Of a stretch of 64,000 nucleotides of DNA, positions 1 to 9,700 are shown piece by piece (the stretch's first letter is position 1; every line of letters starts with the position of its first letter). The notes under the pieces are model-generated. The model had not been told where the DNA came from. It searched no databases and was given only the letters and a program-made list of their open reading frames with translations. The DNA comes from Alistipes sp. (GTDB taxonomy: Bacteria; Bacteroidota; Bacteroidia; Bacteroidales; Rikenellaceae): the NCBI GenBank assembly GCA_029060215.1, contig JAIDUK010000006.1, positions 1-64,000 of the forward strand. Reading direction: 5' to 3'. A program made the position numbers and the translations under genes.

Positions 1-1
1 G

Positions 2-90
2 CGGAGAGAACGAGATTCGAACTCGTGGTACGGATTACTCCGTACGTCGGTTTAGCAAACCGGTGGTTTCAGCCACTCACCCATCTCTCC
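2..90 (-). tRNA. tRNA-Ser (anticodon GCT)
   Basis: Minus strand reads GGAGAGATGGGTGAGTGG...CCGGTTTGCTAAACCGG...GTTCGAATCTCGTTCTCTCCG; 7-bp acceptor GGAGAGA/TCTCTCC, long variable arm, anticodon GCT. Confidence 0.93.
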
Positions 91-128
91 GGGCACCCTC
101 GGCGCACCACAGCGCGTGAAAAGGTGTG

Positions 129-186
129 CAAATATAGAATCTTTTTGGCAAACGACAAAGAAATGCCGCCAAAATTTCTATATTTG
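129..186. promoter_or_regulatory. Divergent Bacteroidota-type -7 boxes (TATATTTG on both strands) for tRNA-Ser (-) and the esterase gene (+)
   Basis: CAAATATA at 129-136 (reverse of TATATTTG) and TATATTTG at 179-186; both fit TAnnTTTG and form an inverted pair. Confidence 0.6.
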
Positions 187-209
187 TCCTGCCGGAAAAC
201 CGAGAAAGG

Positions 210-1676
210 ATGAAAACGACGCTTTGCAGAATCTTTTTTGTCGTGGTGCTGTACTGCTGCGCGGGACGCTTGCCGTTGTGGTCGCAGGAGCTGCTGCCGC
301 TGTCGGTTCCGGAGGGTCCGGCGGAATGTCCGGATACCGTGCTGCTCCCTCGGGCGCGTCCGGCCGTTGTCGCGGCATCGCCTGCAATCGGAGCTCGGCC
401 GCTGTCCGAAATGCTGGGCCGCGCGGAAGCGCATTTCGGGGTGCGGATCCGGTGCAAGAAATTTTCGCCAGATACGCTGCGGGTCGCCTATGCCGATTCG
501 CGATGGAGGCCCTATTCGCTCGAGGAGACGCTCGACAATCTGTTGCGGCCGCTCGATCTGGTGTGGAGCGGCAGCGGCAAGATCACCATACAACCTTATG
601 AATATTACCGCCGTACGCCTGACGACGGTGACAAACTGCTGGCGTGGCTTTCGGCGCAGTATGCCGACCGGGAGCAGTGGGAGCGGCGCCGGGCCGTGCT
701 GCTCGAAGAAGCGAAGCAGGCGCTGGCGCTCGAACCTTTCGTGCGGGGGCTGGCCGCCGAGCCCGAGGTGCGGCTGGGGCGGAAAATCCGCCGCGACGGT
801 TATACGACGCAGAACTATGCGCTCGAAACTCTGCCGGGTCTCTATGTTTGCGGGACGATCTATGCGCCGACCGGCGGCAAGCGCCACCCGCTGATCGTCT
901 CCCCGGCGGGCCATTGGGAGGGCGGCCGTTGCAGGCCCGACCAGCAGCTGCGCATGGCGGCTTTCGCCCGCATGGGGGCCGTGGCGGTCGACATGGACAT
1001 CGTCGGCTGGGGCGATTCGGACCAGCAGATAGGCCGCGAAGCCCATACGGCGCCTTATGCCATGCAGTTGCAGGTGCTGTGGTCGAAAGCGGTCACCGAT
1101 TGGATCGTGGCCTCGCGCCGCGACATCGATACGGCCCGGATGGCCGCTACGGGCGGTTCGGGCGGCGCGACGCATGCGCTGCTGCTGGCGCTGGTCGACG
1201 GCCGTTTTGCCGCGTTGGCTCCTGTGGTTCACCTTGTGTCGCACTTCGACGGCGGTTGCCCGTGCGAAAGCGGCCGCCCGGTGACGCTGGCCGGGGGCGG
1301 GAGCTGCACGCCCGAACTGCTGGCGGCGGCGATGGCTCCGCGGCCCGTGCTGGCGGTGAGCGACGGCGGCGACTGGACGGCGACCTACCCGCAGCTGGAG
1401 TACCCTTTTCTGCGCCGCATATGGGACTTTTATGGGGCGGGGGAGTGCGTGCGCAACGTGCATCTGCCCGATGAACGCCACGACTACGGGCCCAACAAAC
1501 GCCGGGCGGTCTACCGGTTTTTGGCCGAAACGCTGGGGCTCGACCTTTCGCTGGCCGACGAATCGCGGGTGGAGCTGCTGCCCGAGGAGGCCTTGCGGAG
1601 TTTCGCCGATGGGCTGCCCGCCGGGGCCATCCGCTCGCGCGACGAACTGGAACGAATGATCGAAAAACTCGAATAA
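210..1676 (+). CDS. Secreted alpha/beta-hydrolase (acetylxylan-esterase-like) with N-terminal STN-like domain
   Basis: Signal peptide; N-terminal PLSEMLGRAEAHFGVRIRCKK...SLEETLDNLLRPLDLVWSGSGKITIQP resembles STN; C-terminal hydrolase with ATGGSGGA nucleophile-elbow-like motif; pectin PUL context. Confidence 0.7.
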   Translation: MKTTLCRIFFVVVLYCCAGRLPLWSQELLPLSVPEGPAECPDTVLLPRARPAVVAASPAIGARPLSEMLGRAEAHFGVRIRCKKFSPDTLRVAYADSRWRPYSLEETLDNLLRPLDLVWSGSGKITIQPYEYYRRTPDDGDKLLAWLSAQYADREQWERRRAVLLEEAKQALALEPFVRGLAAEPEVRLGRKIRRDGYTTQNYALETLPGLYVCGTIYAPTGGKRHPLIVSPAGHWEGGRCRPDQQLRMAAFARMGAVAVDMDIVGWGDSDQQIGREAHTAPYAMQLQVLWSKAVTDWIVASRRDIDTARMAATGGSGGATHALLLALVDGRFAALAPVVHLVSHFDGGCPCESGRPVTLAGGGSCTPELLAAAMAPRPVLAVSDGGDWTATYPQLEYPFLRRIWDFYGAGECVRNVHLPDERHDYGPNKRRAVYRFLAETLGLDLSLADESRVELLPEEALRSFADGLPAGAIRSRDELERMIEKLE

Positions 1677-1688
1677 CTCGAATAACTT

Positions 1689-3008
1689 ATGAAACGTATC
1701 TTATTGTTTGTGCTGGCGCTTTGTGCGGCCCTCGCCGTCGAAGCGAAGACCACGAGGGTGCATTACCGTCTTTCGGCCCCCTGCGAGGCTGCTGCGTGGG
1801 CCGTCGTGCGCGACGTTCCGGCCGATGCCAAGGGGGCGACGGTCTACATGCGCAAGGCGGCCTACGAGGGCGAATACGTCTATTCCGAAATCGTCGAGGT
1901 GCCCTCGCAGCTGGACGATCTGGACGGCGACGGGGTCTTCGACGAACTGGTCTTCGCGGTCGGGCTCAACCGGAACGAGCCCGTAGATGCGTGGGTCGAT
2001 TATTCGACCCGGCCCGTTGCGCACGGCTACAAACCGCTGGTCAATGCGCAGATGTGGTGGAAGAACCCCGACAAGACGCTCGCGGAGAAGTCGCAGCTTT
2101 CGTCGGACAAGGACGACATGTACCGCAAGCTGCACCACCACGGCCCGGCTTTCGAATCCGAATACGCCGCCTACCGCGTCTATTTCGACAAGAAACAGAG
2201 CATCGACACCTATGGCAAGAAGCGCCCGGGGCTGGAGTTGCGCGAAACGATGTGGTATCCGACCGACGAGCAGCTCGCGGCGGGTTACGGCCACGACAAT
2301 CTGCGTGTGTTCGGCACGGTGTCGGTGGGGGCGCTCAAGGGCTGGAACCCCGCGAAGCGCCGCATGGAGCACATCGTCGACATGCGCCGCCGTGAGGCGA
2401 CCATCCGCGCCTACGGTCCTCTGCGGACGGTGGTCGACATGCGGGTCGAGGGCTGGAACTACGGCGGCCGGGAGATCGACATGACTTCGCGCTACATTCT
2501 CTATGGCGGGGGCTCGGTCGTCAAGGTGGAAAACCGGATCTCGGGCGACGGGGTCGACACGCTGCTCTTCGCCACGGGCGTGATGAAGATGCGCGACAAC
2601 CGAACGTCGATTCGGCATTACGGCAAGGAAGAATATATGTATCCGGACTGCTGGGTGATGCAGACCGTCGGCTGCGACTATCCCGAGAACGATACGCTCA
2701 AGTGGGAGCGCGAAACGGTGGGGCTGGCTCTGTGGCTCCCGGACCGTCATGTGGTGTCGCGGATCGACGATGCGGGCAGCTACCTCTGTCAGGTGCGTCC
2801 GGTAGACGGGCGCATCGACTACTGGTTCGTCATGGGGTGGCGCAAGAGCGAGGGCAACGAATGCGCCGACGAAGACTTCGGAACGATGTTCGGGGCCAAC
2901 TATACTTCGTTCGAGTTTCCCCGCAGCGGCAACTATCCCTATGCCGAGGTGAGCGTCGAGCGGGTGGAGAAGCCGTCGGCAGGCCGCAGGGCTGCGGCGC
3001 GGCGGTGA
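1689..3008 (+). CDS. DUF4861 domain-containing protein
   Basis: 439 aa with signal peptide; sequence resembles DUF4861 proteins found in pectin PULs. Confidence 0.75.
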   Translation: MKRILLFVLALCAALAVEAKTTRVHYRLSAPCEAAAWAVVRDVPADAKGATVYMRKAAYEGEYVYSEIVEVPSQLDDLDGDGVFDELVFAVGLNRNEPVDAWVDYSTRPVAHGYKPLVNAQMWWKNPDKTLAEKSQLSSDKDDMYRKLHHHGPAFESEYAAYRVYFDKKQSIDTYGKKRPGLELRETMWYPTDEQLAAGYGHDNLRVFGTVSVGALKGWNPAKRRMEHIVDMRRREATIRAYGPLRTVVDMRVEGWNYGGREIDMTSRYILYGGGSVVKVENRISGDGVDTLLFATGVMKMRDNRTSIRHYGKEEYMYPDCWVMQTVGCDYPENDTLKWERETVGLALWLPDRHVVSRIDDAGSYLCQVRPVDGRIDYWFVMGWRKSEGNECADEDFGTMFGANYTSFEFPRSGNYPYAEVSVERVEKPSAGRRAAARR

Positions 3009-3012
3009 AAAA

Positions 3013-3067
3013 TCCCAGTTTTGCGTCAAAAAGTCCTATTGCGTCGTGCCGCCTTTGACTACATTTG
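3013..3067 (+). promoter_or_regulatory. Candidate PUL operator (TCCCAGTTTTGCGTCAAAAAGTCC, 3013-3036) plus -7 box TACATTTG (3060-3067)
   Basis: 22/24 identical to the element upstream of the PL1 gene (27431-27454, reverse strand), with the same 23-bp spacing to a TAnnTTTG box. Confidence 0.7.
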
Positions 3068-3113
3068 TATAGTCAAGCCGACAACCATCGAAACAACATA
3101 AACAACCTCGTAA

Positions 3114-4787
3114 ATGATGAATTTGAAACACCTTCTGATTTTCCCGGCTGCGGCGGCTCTGGCCACCGCCTGCTGCACTTCTTCCGCCGGCCGGAGCGGC
3201 TTGCCCGCAGACATGCCTTTCGAGATGCCTGCCGTGGTGCGGCCCGCCATTCCGGCGCGTTCGGTGAGCGTGGCCGATTTCGGCGGCCGGGGCGACGGCC
3301 ATACGCTTTCGACCGATGCGTTCGCTTCGGCGATCGAGGCGCTTTCGCAGCAGGGCGGCGGCCGCGTGGTGGTGCCTGCGGGCGTGTGGTATACCGGCCC
3401 CATCGTGTTGAAGGACAATATCGAGCTGCATCTGGCGCAGAATTCCATGATCGTTTTCAGCGACGACAAGTCGCTCTATCCGCTCGTGCAGATCACTTTC
3501 GAGGGGCTCAATACATGGCGTTGCCAGTCGCCCATCTCGGCCATGAATGCTAAGAACGTGGCTATCACGGGCAGCGGCGTCATCGACGGCAACGGCGATG
3601 CGTGGCGTGCCGTGAAACGCGGCAAGCTGACCGAGGGGCAGTGGAAGTCCAAGGTCCGCAGCGGCGGCATCGTCTCCGACGACGGCAATACGTGGTATCC
3701 TTCGGACAACTTCAAGTTCGGGGCTACGTCGGGTTCGGATCAGAACGTTTCGACTTGGGCCCGGACCCGCGAGGATTTCGCGAAGATGAAGGATTTCCTG
3801 CGCCCGGTGCTGGTGGCGATCCACCATTGCGAGAACGTGCTGCTCGAAGGGGTGACCTTCCAGAATTCGCCTTGCTGGCACATCCATCCGGCCATGTGCA
3901 CCAATCTGAGCGTCCATAACATCACGGTCCGCTGCCCGGACTACGCCCAGAACGGCGACGGCATCGACATCGAATCGTGCAAGAACGTGATTCTGACCGA
4001 TTCGCGTTTCGACGTGGGCGACGACGGCATCTGCATCAAGAGCGGCAAGGACAAGGCCGGACGCGACCGCGGCATTCCGTGCGAGAATATCTACGTGAAC
4101 AACTGCATCGTTTTCCACGGCCACGGCGGATTCGTGGTCGGCAGCGAAATGTCGGGCGGTGTGAAGAACGTGCTGGTTTCGGACTGCACCTTCTCGGGCA
4201 CCGACGTGGGGCTGCGTTTCAAGTCGACGCGCGGCCGCGGCGGGGTGGTGGAGAACATCCACATCCGCAACATCGCGATGAACAATATTTTGCAGGACGC
4301 CCTGTTGTTCGACCTCTTCTACGGGGGCAAGTCGGCTTCGGAAGCCGCCGAAGAGGGGGGTGAGCCGACCGATATGGCCTTGAAGCCCGTCGACGAAACG
4401 ACGCCCGCCTTCCGCGACATCCATATTGCCGACGTTTGGTGCCGCGGCGCCCGCCGGGCCATGTATTTCAATGGCCTGCCCGAGATGAACGTGGAGAAGG
4501 TCGTGGTGGAGAATGCTTGGATTCAGGCCCGCACGGGTGCTCAGATCTGCGAATCGACCGACGTCGTGCTGCGTAATGTGACGGTCGTTCCCGAAAAGGG
4601 CGCTGCGTTGATTCTCAACAATGTGAAGGAGTTCCGCGCCGAGGATTTCACCTGCCCCGCAGGATTGAAGTGCGCGCTGACCGTCACCGGAAGCCGCAAC
4701 CGCGACGTGCGGATCGCCTCGGAGGAGATCGCCGCCGCCAATGCCTGCCTTTCGGCCGGAGCTACTCCTGCCGTGACCATCGAATAG
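3114..4787 (+). CDS. Glycoside hydrolase family 28 (polygalacturonase-like)
   Basis: 557 aa lipoprotein-like N-terminus; NGDGIDIESCKNV, DVGDDGICIKSGKD, GHGGFVVGSEMSGGVKNV motifs typical of GH28. Confidence 0.92.
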   Translation: MMNLKHLLIFPAAAALATACCTSSAGRSGLPADMPFEMPAVVRPAIPARSVSVADFGGRGDGHTLSTDAFASAIEALSQQGGGRVVVPAGVWYTGPIVLKDNIELHLAQNSMIVFSDDKSLYPLVQITFEGLNTWRCQSPISAMNAKNVAITGSGVIDGNGDAWRAVKRGKLTEGQWKSKVRSGGIVSDDGNTWYPSDNFKFGATSGSDQNVSTWARTREDFAKMKDFLRPVLVAIHHCENVLLEGVTFQNSPCWHIHPAMCTNLSVHNITVRCPDYAQNGDGIDIESCKNVILTDSRFDVGDDGICIKSGKDKAGRDRGIPCENIYVNNCIVFHGHGGFVVGSEMSGGVKNVLVSDCTFSGTDVGLRFKSTRGRGGVVENIHIRNIAMNNILQDALLFDLFYGGKSASEAAEEGGEPTDMALKPVDETTPAFRDIHIADVWCRGARRAMYFNGLPEMNVEKVVVENAWIQARTGAQICESTDVVLRNVTVVPEKGAALILNNVKEFRAEDFTCPAGLKCALTVTGSRNRDVRIASEEIAAANACLSAGATPAVTIE

Positions 4788-4928
4788 CGTGTGCGGCGGC
4801 CGCGGGCTTCCGGTTCGCTGCCGGAGCAGGTCTGCCGGGTCCGCCGCACCGACCGGAACCCCTGCGAAATTCCATATCGTAAGGCGAGTGAGGGAGCGAT
4901 CCCTCATTCGTCGTATAACCCTGAGATT

Positions 4929-6602
4929 ATGAAACCGAGAAATATCCTGTCGGCTCTGCTGCTTGCCTGCGCGGTGCAGGCCGGGGCCGCCGAGCCTGCG
5001 GCGGAAGCTGCGGCCGATACTCTGCACGTCTACCTGATCGGCGATTCGACTTGCGCTACCAAGAAGCTCGACAAGCAGAATCCCGAGCGCGGATGGGGAC
5101 ACATGTTCCAGCCGCTGTTCGCCGAGGAGGTGGTCGTCGAGAACCATGCTACCAACGGCCGTTCCACCAAGTCGTTCCGCGACGAGGGGCGGTGGACCCG
5201 CGTTTTCGACAAATTGCGGCCGGGCGACTACGTCTTCATCCAGTTCGGCCACAACGACCAGAAAATCAAGGATTCGACCCGCTATTCGTCGCCTGCGCAG
5301 TATGCCGAGAACCTGCGGCGCTATGTGCGCGAGACGCGCGGGAAAGGGGCCACGCCCGTGTTGCTGACGCCCATCGTGCGACGCTGTTTCGTGGACGGCG
5401 TGCTGACCGATACCCATACCGATTACCCCGCGCAGATGCGCAGGGTGGCTGCCGAGGAGGGGGTCGTGCTGCTCGATATGGAGCCTGTGACCCGCGAGTG
5501 GGTGGCGTCGTTGGGCGACGAGGCGTCGAAAGCCTTTTTTATGTGGGTGGCGCCGGGCGTATGCCCGCTCTATCCCGACGGACGACAGGACGACACCCAT
5601 CTGAATGTCCGCGGTGCGCACGTCGTGGCCCGGATGATCGGCGAGCGGCTTTGCGAGCAGCTTCCCGAGTTGGGGCAGTACTACCGTCCGGCCGATTGGG
5701 TGGTGGCCAAAGACGGTTCGGGCGATTTCTTCACCGTGGGCGAAGCCATTGCCGCCATCCCCGATTATTGCGGTGCCGAAACCCGGGTCGTGGTTTGCGA
5801 GGGCGTGTACCGCGAGAAGGTGGCCATTCCTGCCACCAAACGCAACGTGGAGTTCGAGGGGCGCGGCGATGCTGTGATTTCGTGGGATGCCTATGCTTCG
5901 CAGATCGGGGCTACGGGCCATCCGACGGGCACTTCCGGTTCGTCGACCGTCTATTTCGGCGGCGACCATTGGACGGTGCGCAACCTCACGTTCGAGAATA
6001 CGGCCGGCCGTGTCGGACAGGCCGTGGCGGTGCAGTGTCTGGGCACCGATCTCCGTTTCTTCGGCTGCCGTTTCCTCGGCAATCAGGATACGCTCTACCT
6101 GCATGGCCGGGGCAACTGCGACGGGAAAAAGATAGACGAAAATTCGGTCTGCTTCTTTGAAGACTGTTATATAGAAGGTACGACCGACTTCATCTTCGGA
6201 GCCGCCGCCGCGCTGTTCCGCCGGTGCGAAATCCGCTCCAAGGCCGATTCCTACATCACGGCCGCTTCGACTTGCTTGGGGCAGTCCGCGGGGTTCGTCT
6301 TCTTGGATTGCCGGCTGACGGCCGACCAAGGGGTGAAAGCCTGCTATCTGGGCCGCCCGTGGCGGGACCATGCGCAGACTTGCTTCCTCCGCTGCGAGTT
6401 GGGCAGCCATATCCGTCCTGCGGGGTGGCACGACTGGAACAAGCCGCAGGCCCGCAAAACGGCCCGTTACGGCGAATTCGGCTGTACGGGCTCCGGCGCC
6501 TCGGCGGACGGACGGGTCAAGTGGGCACGGAAAATGAATGTCCGGGAAGCCGACGCAGCCGTGCGTTTCTTCGAAGTTTCGGAAGAATCCGCCCGGCATT
6601 GA
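4929..6602 (+). CDS. SGNH rhamnogalacturonan acetylesterase (CE12-like) fused to pectinesterase (CE8)
   Basis: N-terminal YLIGDSTCATK...GHNDQK...DDTHLN (SGNH blocks) and C-terminal pectin methylesterase motifs (QAVAVQ, GNQDTLY, DFIFGAAAALF, YLGRPWRDHAQTCFLRCELG). Start taken at MKPRNIL. Confidence 0.9.
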   Translation: MKPRNILSALLLACAVQAGAAEPAAEAAADTLHVYLIGDSTCATKKLDKQNPERGWGHMFQPLFAEEVVVENHATNGRSTKSFRDEGRWTRVFDKLRPGDYVFIQFGHNDQKIKDSTRYSSPAQYAENLRRYVRETRGKGATPVLLTPIVRRCFVDGVLTDTHTDYPAQMRRVAAEEGVVLLDMEPVTREWVASLGDEASKAFFMWVAPGVCPLYPDGRQDDTHLNVRGAHVVARMIGERLCEQLPELGQYYRPADWVVAKDGSGDFFTVGEAIAAIPDYCGAETRVVVCEGVYREKVAIPATKRNVEFEGRGDAVISWDAYASQIGATGHPTGTSGSSTVYFGGDHWTVRNLTFENTAGRVGQAVAVQCLGTDLRFFGCRFLGNQDTLYLHGRGNCDGKKIDENSVCFFEDCYIEGTTDFIFGAAAALFRRCEIRSKADSYITAASTCLGQSAGFVFLDCRLTADQGVKACYLGRPWRDHAQTCFLRCELGSHIRPAGWHDWNKPQARKTARYGEFGCTGSGASADGRVKWARKMNVREADAAVRFFEVSEESARH

Positions 6603-6650
6603 TTTCCGCAAGCCCGACTTTGCCGGAGCGGTTCCGTTCCGGCGAATGCC

Positions 6651-6683
6651 TTTGCACCCGCGCTCGATTTATTGCTATTTTTG
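6651..6683 (+). promoter_or_regulatory. Putative promoter of the hybrid two-component regulator gene
   Basis: TTTG (6651) - 21 bp - TATTTTTG (6676-6683), close to the TTTG-N19-TAnnTTTG consensus. Confidence 0.5.
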
Positions 6684-6705
6684 TTGCGAATCCGAATCCC
6701 GAACG

Positions 6706-9700
6706 ATGAAACGGTTTTTGTTCTTGCTTCTGCTGCTCTTCGGCGGGGCGCCCCGAGCCGGCGCTTCCGAGCCGCCGCAGTGTATGTTCCAGTGCTATAC
6801 TACTTTCGACGGGCTCACGCACGACCGCATCGCCGACATCTACACCGATTCGCGCGGTTTCGTGTGGGTCTGCACGTGGTACGGGGTGAGCCGTTTCGAC
6901 GGATATGCGTTCCGCAACTTCAACGCCGTGCCGGGCGATTTTTCGCCCCTGTCGCACCACCGTTTCGTGTCGGTGAGCGAGGACGCCAACGGGCACCTGT
7001 GGTTCACGACCTACAACTTGCATGTCTACCGCTTCAACCGCTTCACGGAGCAGTTCGAGGATGTCGCGACGCTGATCGAGGGCTTCGACGCCAAGCACTA
7101 CCGGACGACCCATTGTCTGCACGACCGCGAGGGCGGCACGTGGGTGGCCATCGCCGGATTGGGCGTGGTGCGTTTCGCCGGGCGTCCCGACGCATCGTCT
7201 GTGACGGTCGATGCGCTGCTCGATGCTCCGGTGTTGGGCGGCAATGTGACGGCCATGTTCGTCGATACGGCCGGTACGGCATGGATCGCTGCGGCCGACG
7301 GCCAGCTCAACCGGGTGGCGGCGGGCGACCGGAAAGATGTGCGCACCGTGTGCGAGCTCCCGGCCCGGGCGTTCGACTTCGCGGCCGATTCGCTGGGGGT
7401 CTATTGCGCTACGGCGCAGGGCGTGGTGCGTGTGGGACGGTACGACGGTCGGGCGGTGCGGCTGACGGGCGGTCGAAGCGCCCTGACGGCCATTGCGGCC
7501 GATACGGTCTGCCGCCGGATCTATGTGGGGTCGCGTTCGGGCGACTTGTACCGGGTGGCGGACGACCGGTTGGCGCTGCTGACGCCCCGCGGCCCGAAAC
7601 CCGGCCGCATCCGCAGCCTGACGGCCGATTCGCACGGCGTGGTGTGGGTCACCACGCCCGAGACCGGCATCACGCGCTACAATCCCGCCACCGACGACTA
7701 CAAGCATTTCGAGCAGCAGCCCTATACGGTCTCCTACAACCTCGATACCCTGACCAAGATCGCCGAAGGGGGCGGGCGGCTCTGGGTCAAGATGAACAAA
7801 TACGGGTTCGGCTATTACGACCGGAAGAAGGACCGCATCGAACCTTTCTACAACGACCCTCGGCGCCCCGACTGCCAGATGACCAATGCCGTGGTGCGCT
7901 TCGACGTGCAGGACGACGTGCTGTGGCTGTCGACCTACTATGAGCGCGGCCTGCGCAAGGCTGTGCTGTTGGAACAGCCGGCCGAGGTCTTCACCCTCGA
8001 ATCGCCTGCGGGGAATTCCCTGTCGGGCGAAATCCGCGCCCTGCTCAACGACAGCCGGGGGCGCATGTGGATCGGCACGCGCGACGGCGAGCTGCTGGCC
8101 TACGGGGCCGAAGGCCGCCCGGTCTACCGGCTGCCGCTGAAGAACCCCGGGATGGTCTACGCTCTGCGCGAGGACCGTGCGGGCAACATCTGGGTGGGTA
8201 CCAAGGGCGAGGGGCTCTACCGGCTGTCGCCCCGCGGCGGCGATTTTGCGGTGACCCGCTTCGCCCATTCCGCTGCCGACCCCTATTCGCTGAGCAACGA
8301 TCAGATCTATTCGATCGAGGAAGACGACCGCGGCCGCATCTGGGTGGCGACCTACGGCGGCGGCATCAACGTGCTGCCCGATCCGCACGGCGAGCGTTTC
8401 ATCCATGCCGGAAACAAGCTGGTCCACTATCCCCGCGACGAGGCGAGCCGGGTGCGGTGGCTGCTTTTCGACCGGGCCGACCGGATGTTCGCCGCGACGG
8501 TCGACGGTCTGCTGATTTTCGACCCCGGAGCGAACTACAAGCAGATGCGCTTCCGGCTGGTGCAGAAAATCCCGGGCGACGCCGCGTCGCTGGGCAACAA
8601 CGACATCATCCACATGCTCAAGGATTCGCAGGACCGCGTGTGGCTGGCGACCTACGGCGGCGGGCTGAACCGCATCGAGGGCTACGAAGCCGACGGAACG
8701 CCCCGTTTCCGCTGCTACGACCTTTCCGACGGGCTGCCGAGCAATATCTGCATGGCCATCGCCGAGGACCATGCAGGCGATCTGTGGGTCTCGACCCACA
8801 ACGCCGTGTCGCGCTTTTGTCCCGAGCGGGGCAGTTTCGATGCCTACAACCTCTACGACGGCATGCGCAACGCCGTTCTGAGCGAATCGACGGCGCAGAC
8901 CGCCGCCGACGGCAGCGTGCTTTTCGGCGGCGGACGCCGCATCTATCGCTTCGTGCCTGACCGTATCCGCTCGGCTCCGGTCGACTACAACCTGCGTTTC
9001 ACGTCGCTCGACGTGCGGAACAGGATGGCGGCCGTCGGCGAGAAAACACCTTTGAAGACCGCGGTGTCCGAAGCGCAGCGGATCGTGCTGCCCTACGACT
9101 ATACCAATTTCCGGGTGGGCTTCGCGTCGCTCAACCATGCGGTGCAGCATGCGGTCCGCTACATGTACAAACTGGAGGGCTACGACAGCGACTGGAACCT
9201 CTCGGGCGCGGTCAACCGGGCGTCCTATTCCAACGTGCCTGCGGGCGATTATACGTTGCATGTCAAGGCTTTCGTGGGTCATGCCGGCACGGCCGGCGAG
9301 GGCATCCGGATGGGGGTGAAAATTCTCCCCCCCCCTTGGTTTTCATGGTGGGCGAAGACGCTTTATGCCCTGCTGGTCTTGGGCCTCTTGCTGGTGCTTT
9401 TCCGGGTGTTCGGCTCTGTGGTGCGCATGCGCCGGGCCGCGAGCGTCGAACAGGACATGACCGACTTGAAGCTGCGTTTCTTCACGGATATTTCCCACGA
9501 ACTGCGTACGCCGCTCACGCTGATACTGGGCGGCATCGAGGATGTCCAGCGCCACGACAAACTTTCGCCGCGCGGCGAAAACAGCCTGACGCTGGCCCAC
9601 CGCAACGCCAAACGGATGCTCACGCTGATCAACCAGCTGCTCGACTTCCGCAAGATCGTGAAGGAGAAGATGGAGCTGAAGATTTCGCGTGTCGATCTGG

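Noticed and set aside
132-155. Possible operator copy upstream of the STN-esterase (CTTTTTGGCAAACGAC)
   Set aside because: Needs a 2-nt gap to align and sits in the wrong orientation; too weak to claim.
69-1481. 470-aa minus-strand ORF overlapping tRNA-Ser
   Set aside because: Antisense to the STN-esterase and overlaps a tRNA; no domain signal.
4884-4908. GAGTGAGGGA-gcga-TCCCTCATTC hairpin before the CE12-CE8 gene as a regulatory RNA
   Set aside because: Short intercistronic stem with no conserved core or U tract; insufficient evidence beyond mRNA structure.
3036-6611. 1191-aa ORF on the minus strand
   Set aside because: Shadow of the GH28 and CE12-CE8 genes; low-complexity His/Arg/Gly-rich translation with no domain; typical of high-GC antisense frames.
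6517-9282. 921-aa minus-strand ORF
   Set aside because: Antisense shadow of the hybrid regulator gene; no recognisable protein features.
9327-9340. Frameshift/pseudogene in the hybrid regulator at the C9 tract
   Set aside because: The reading frame is intact through all domains in this sequence; only potential for slippage is reported.
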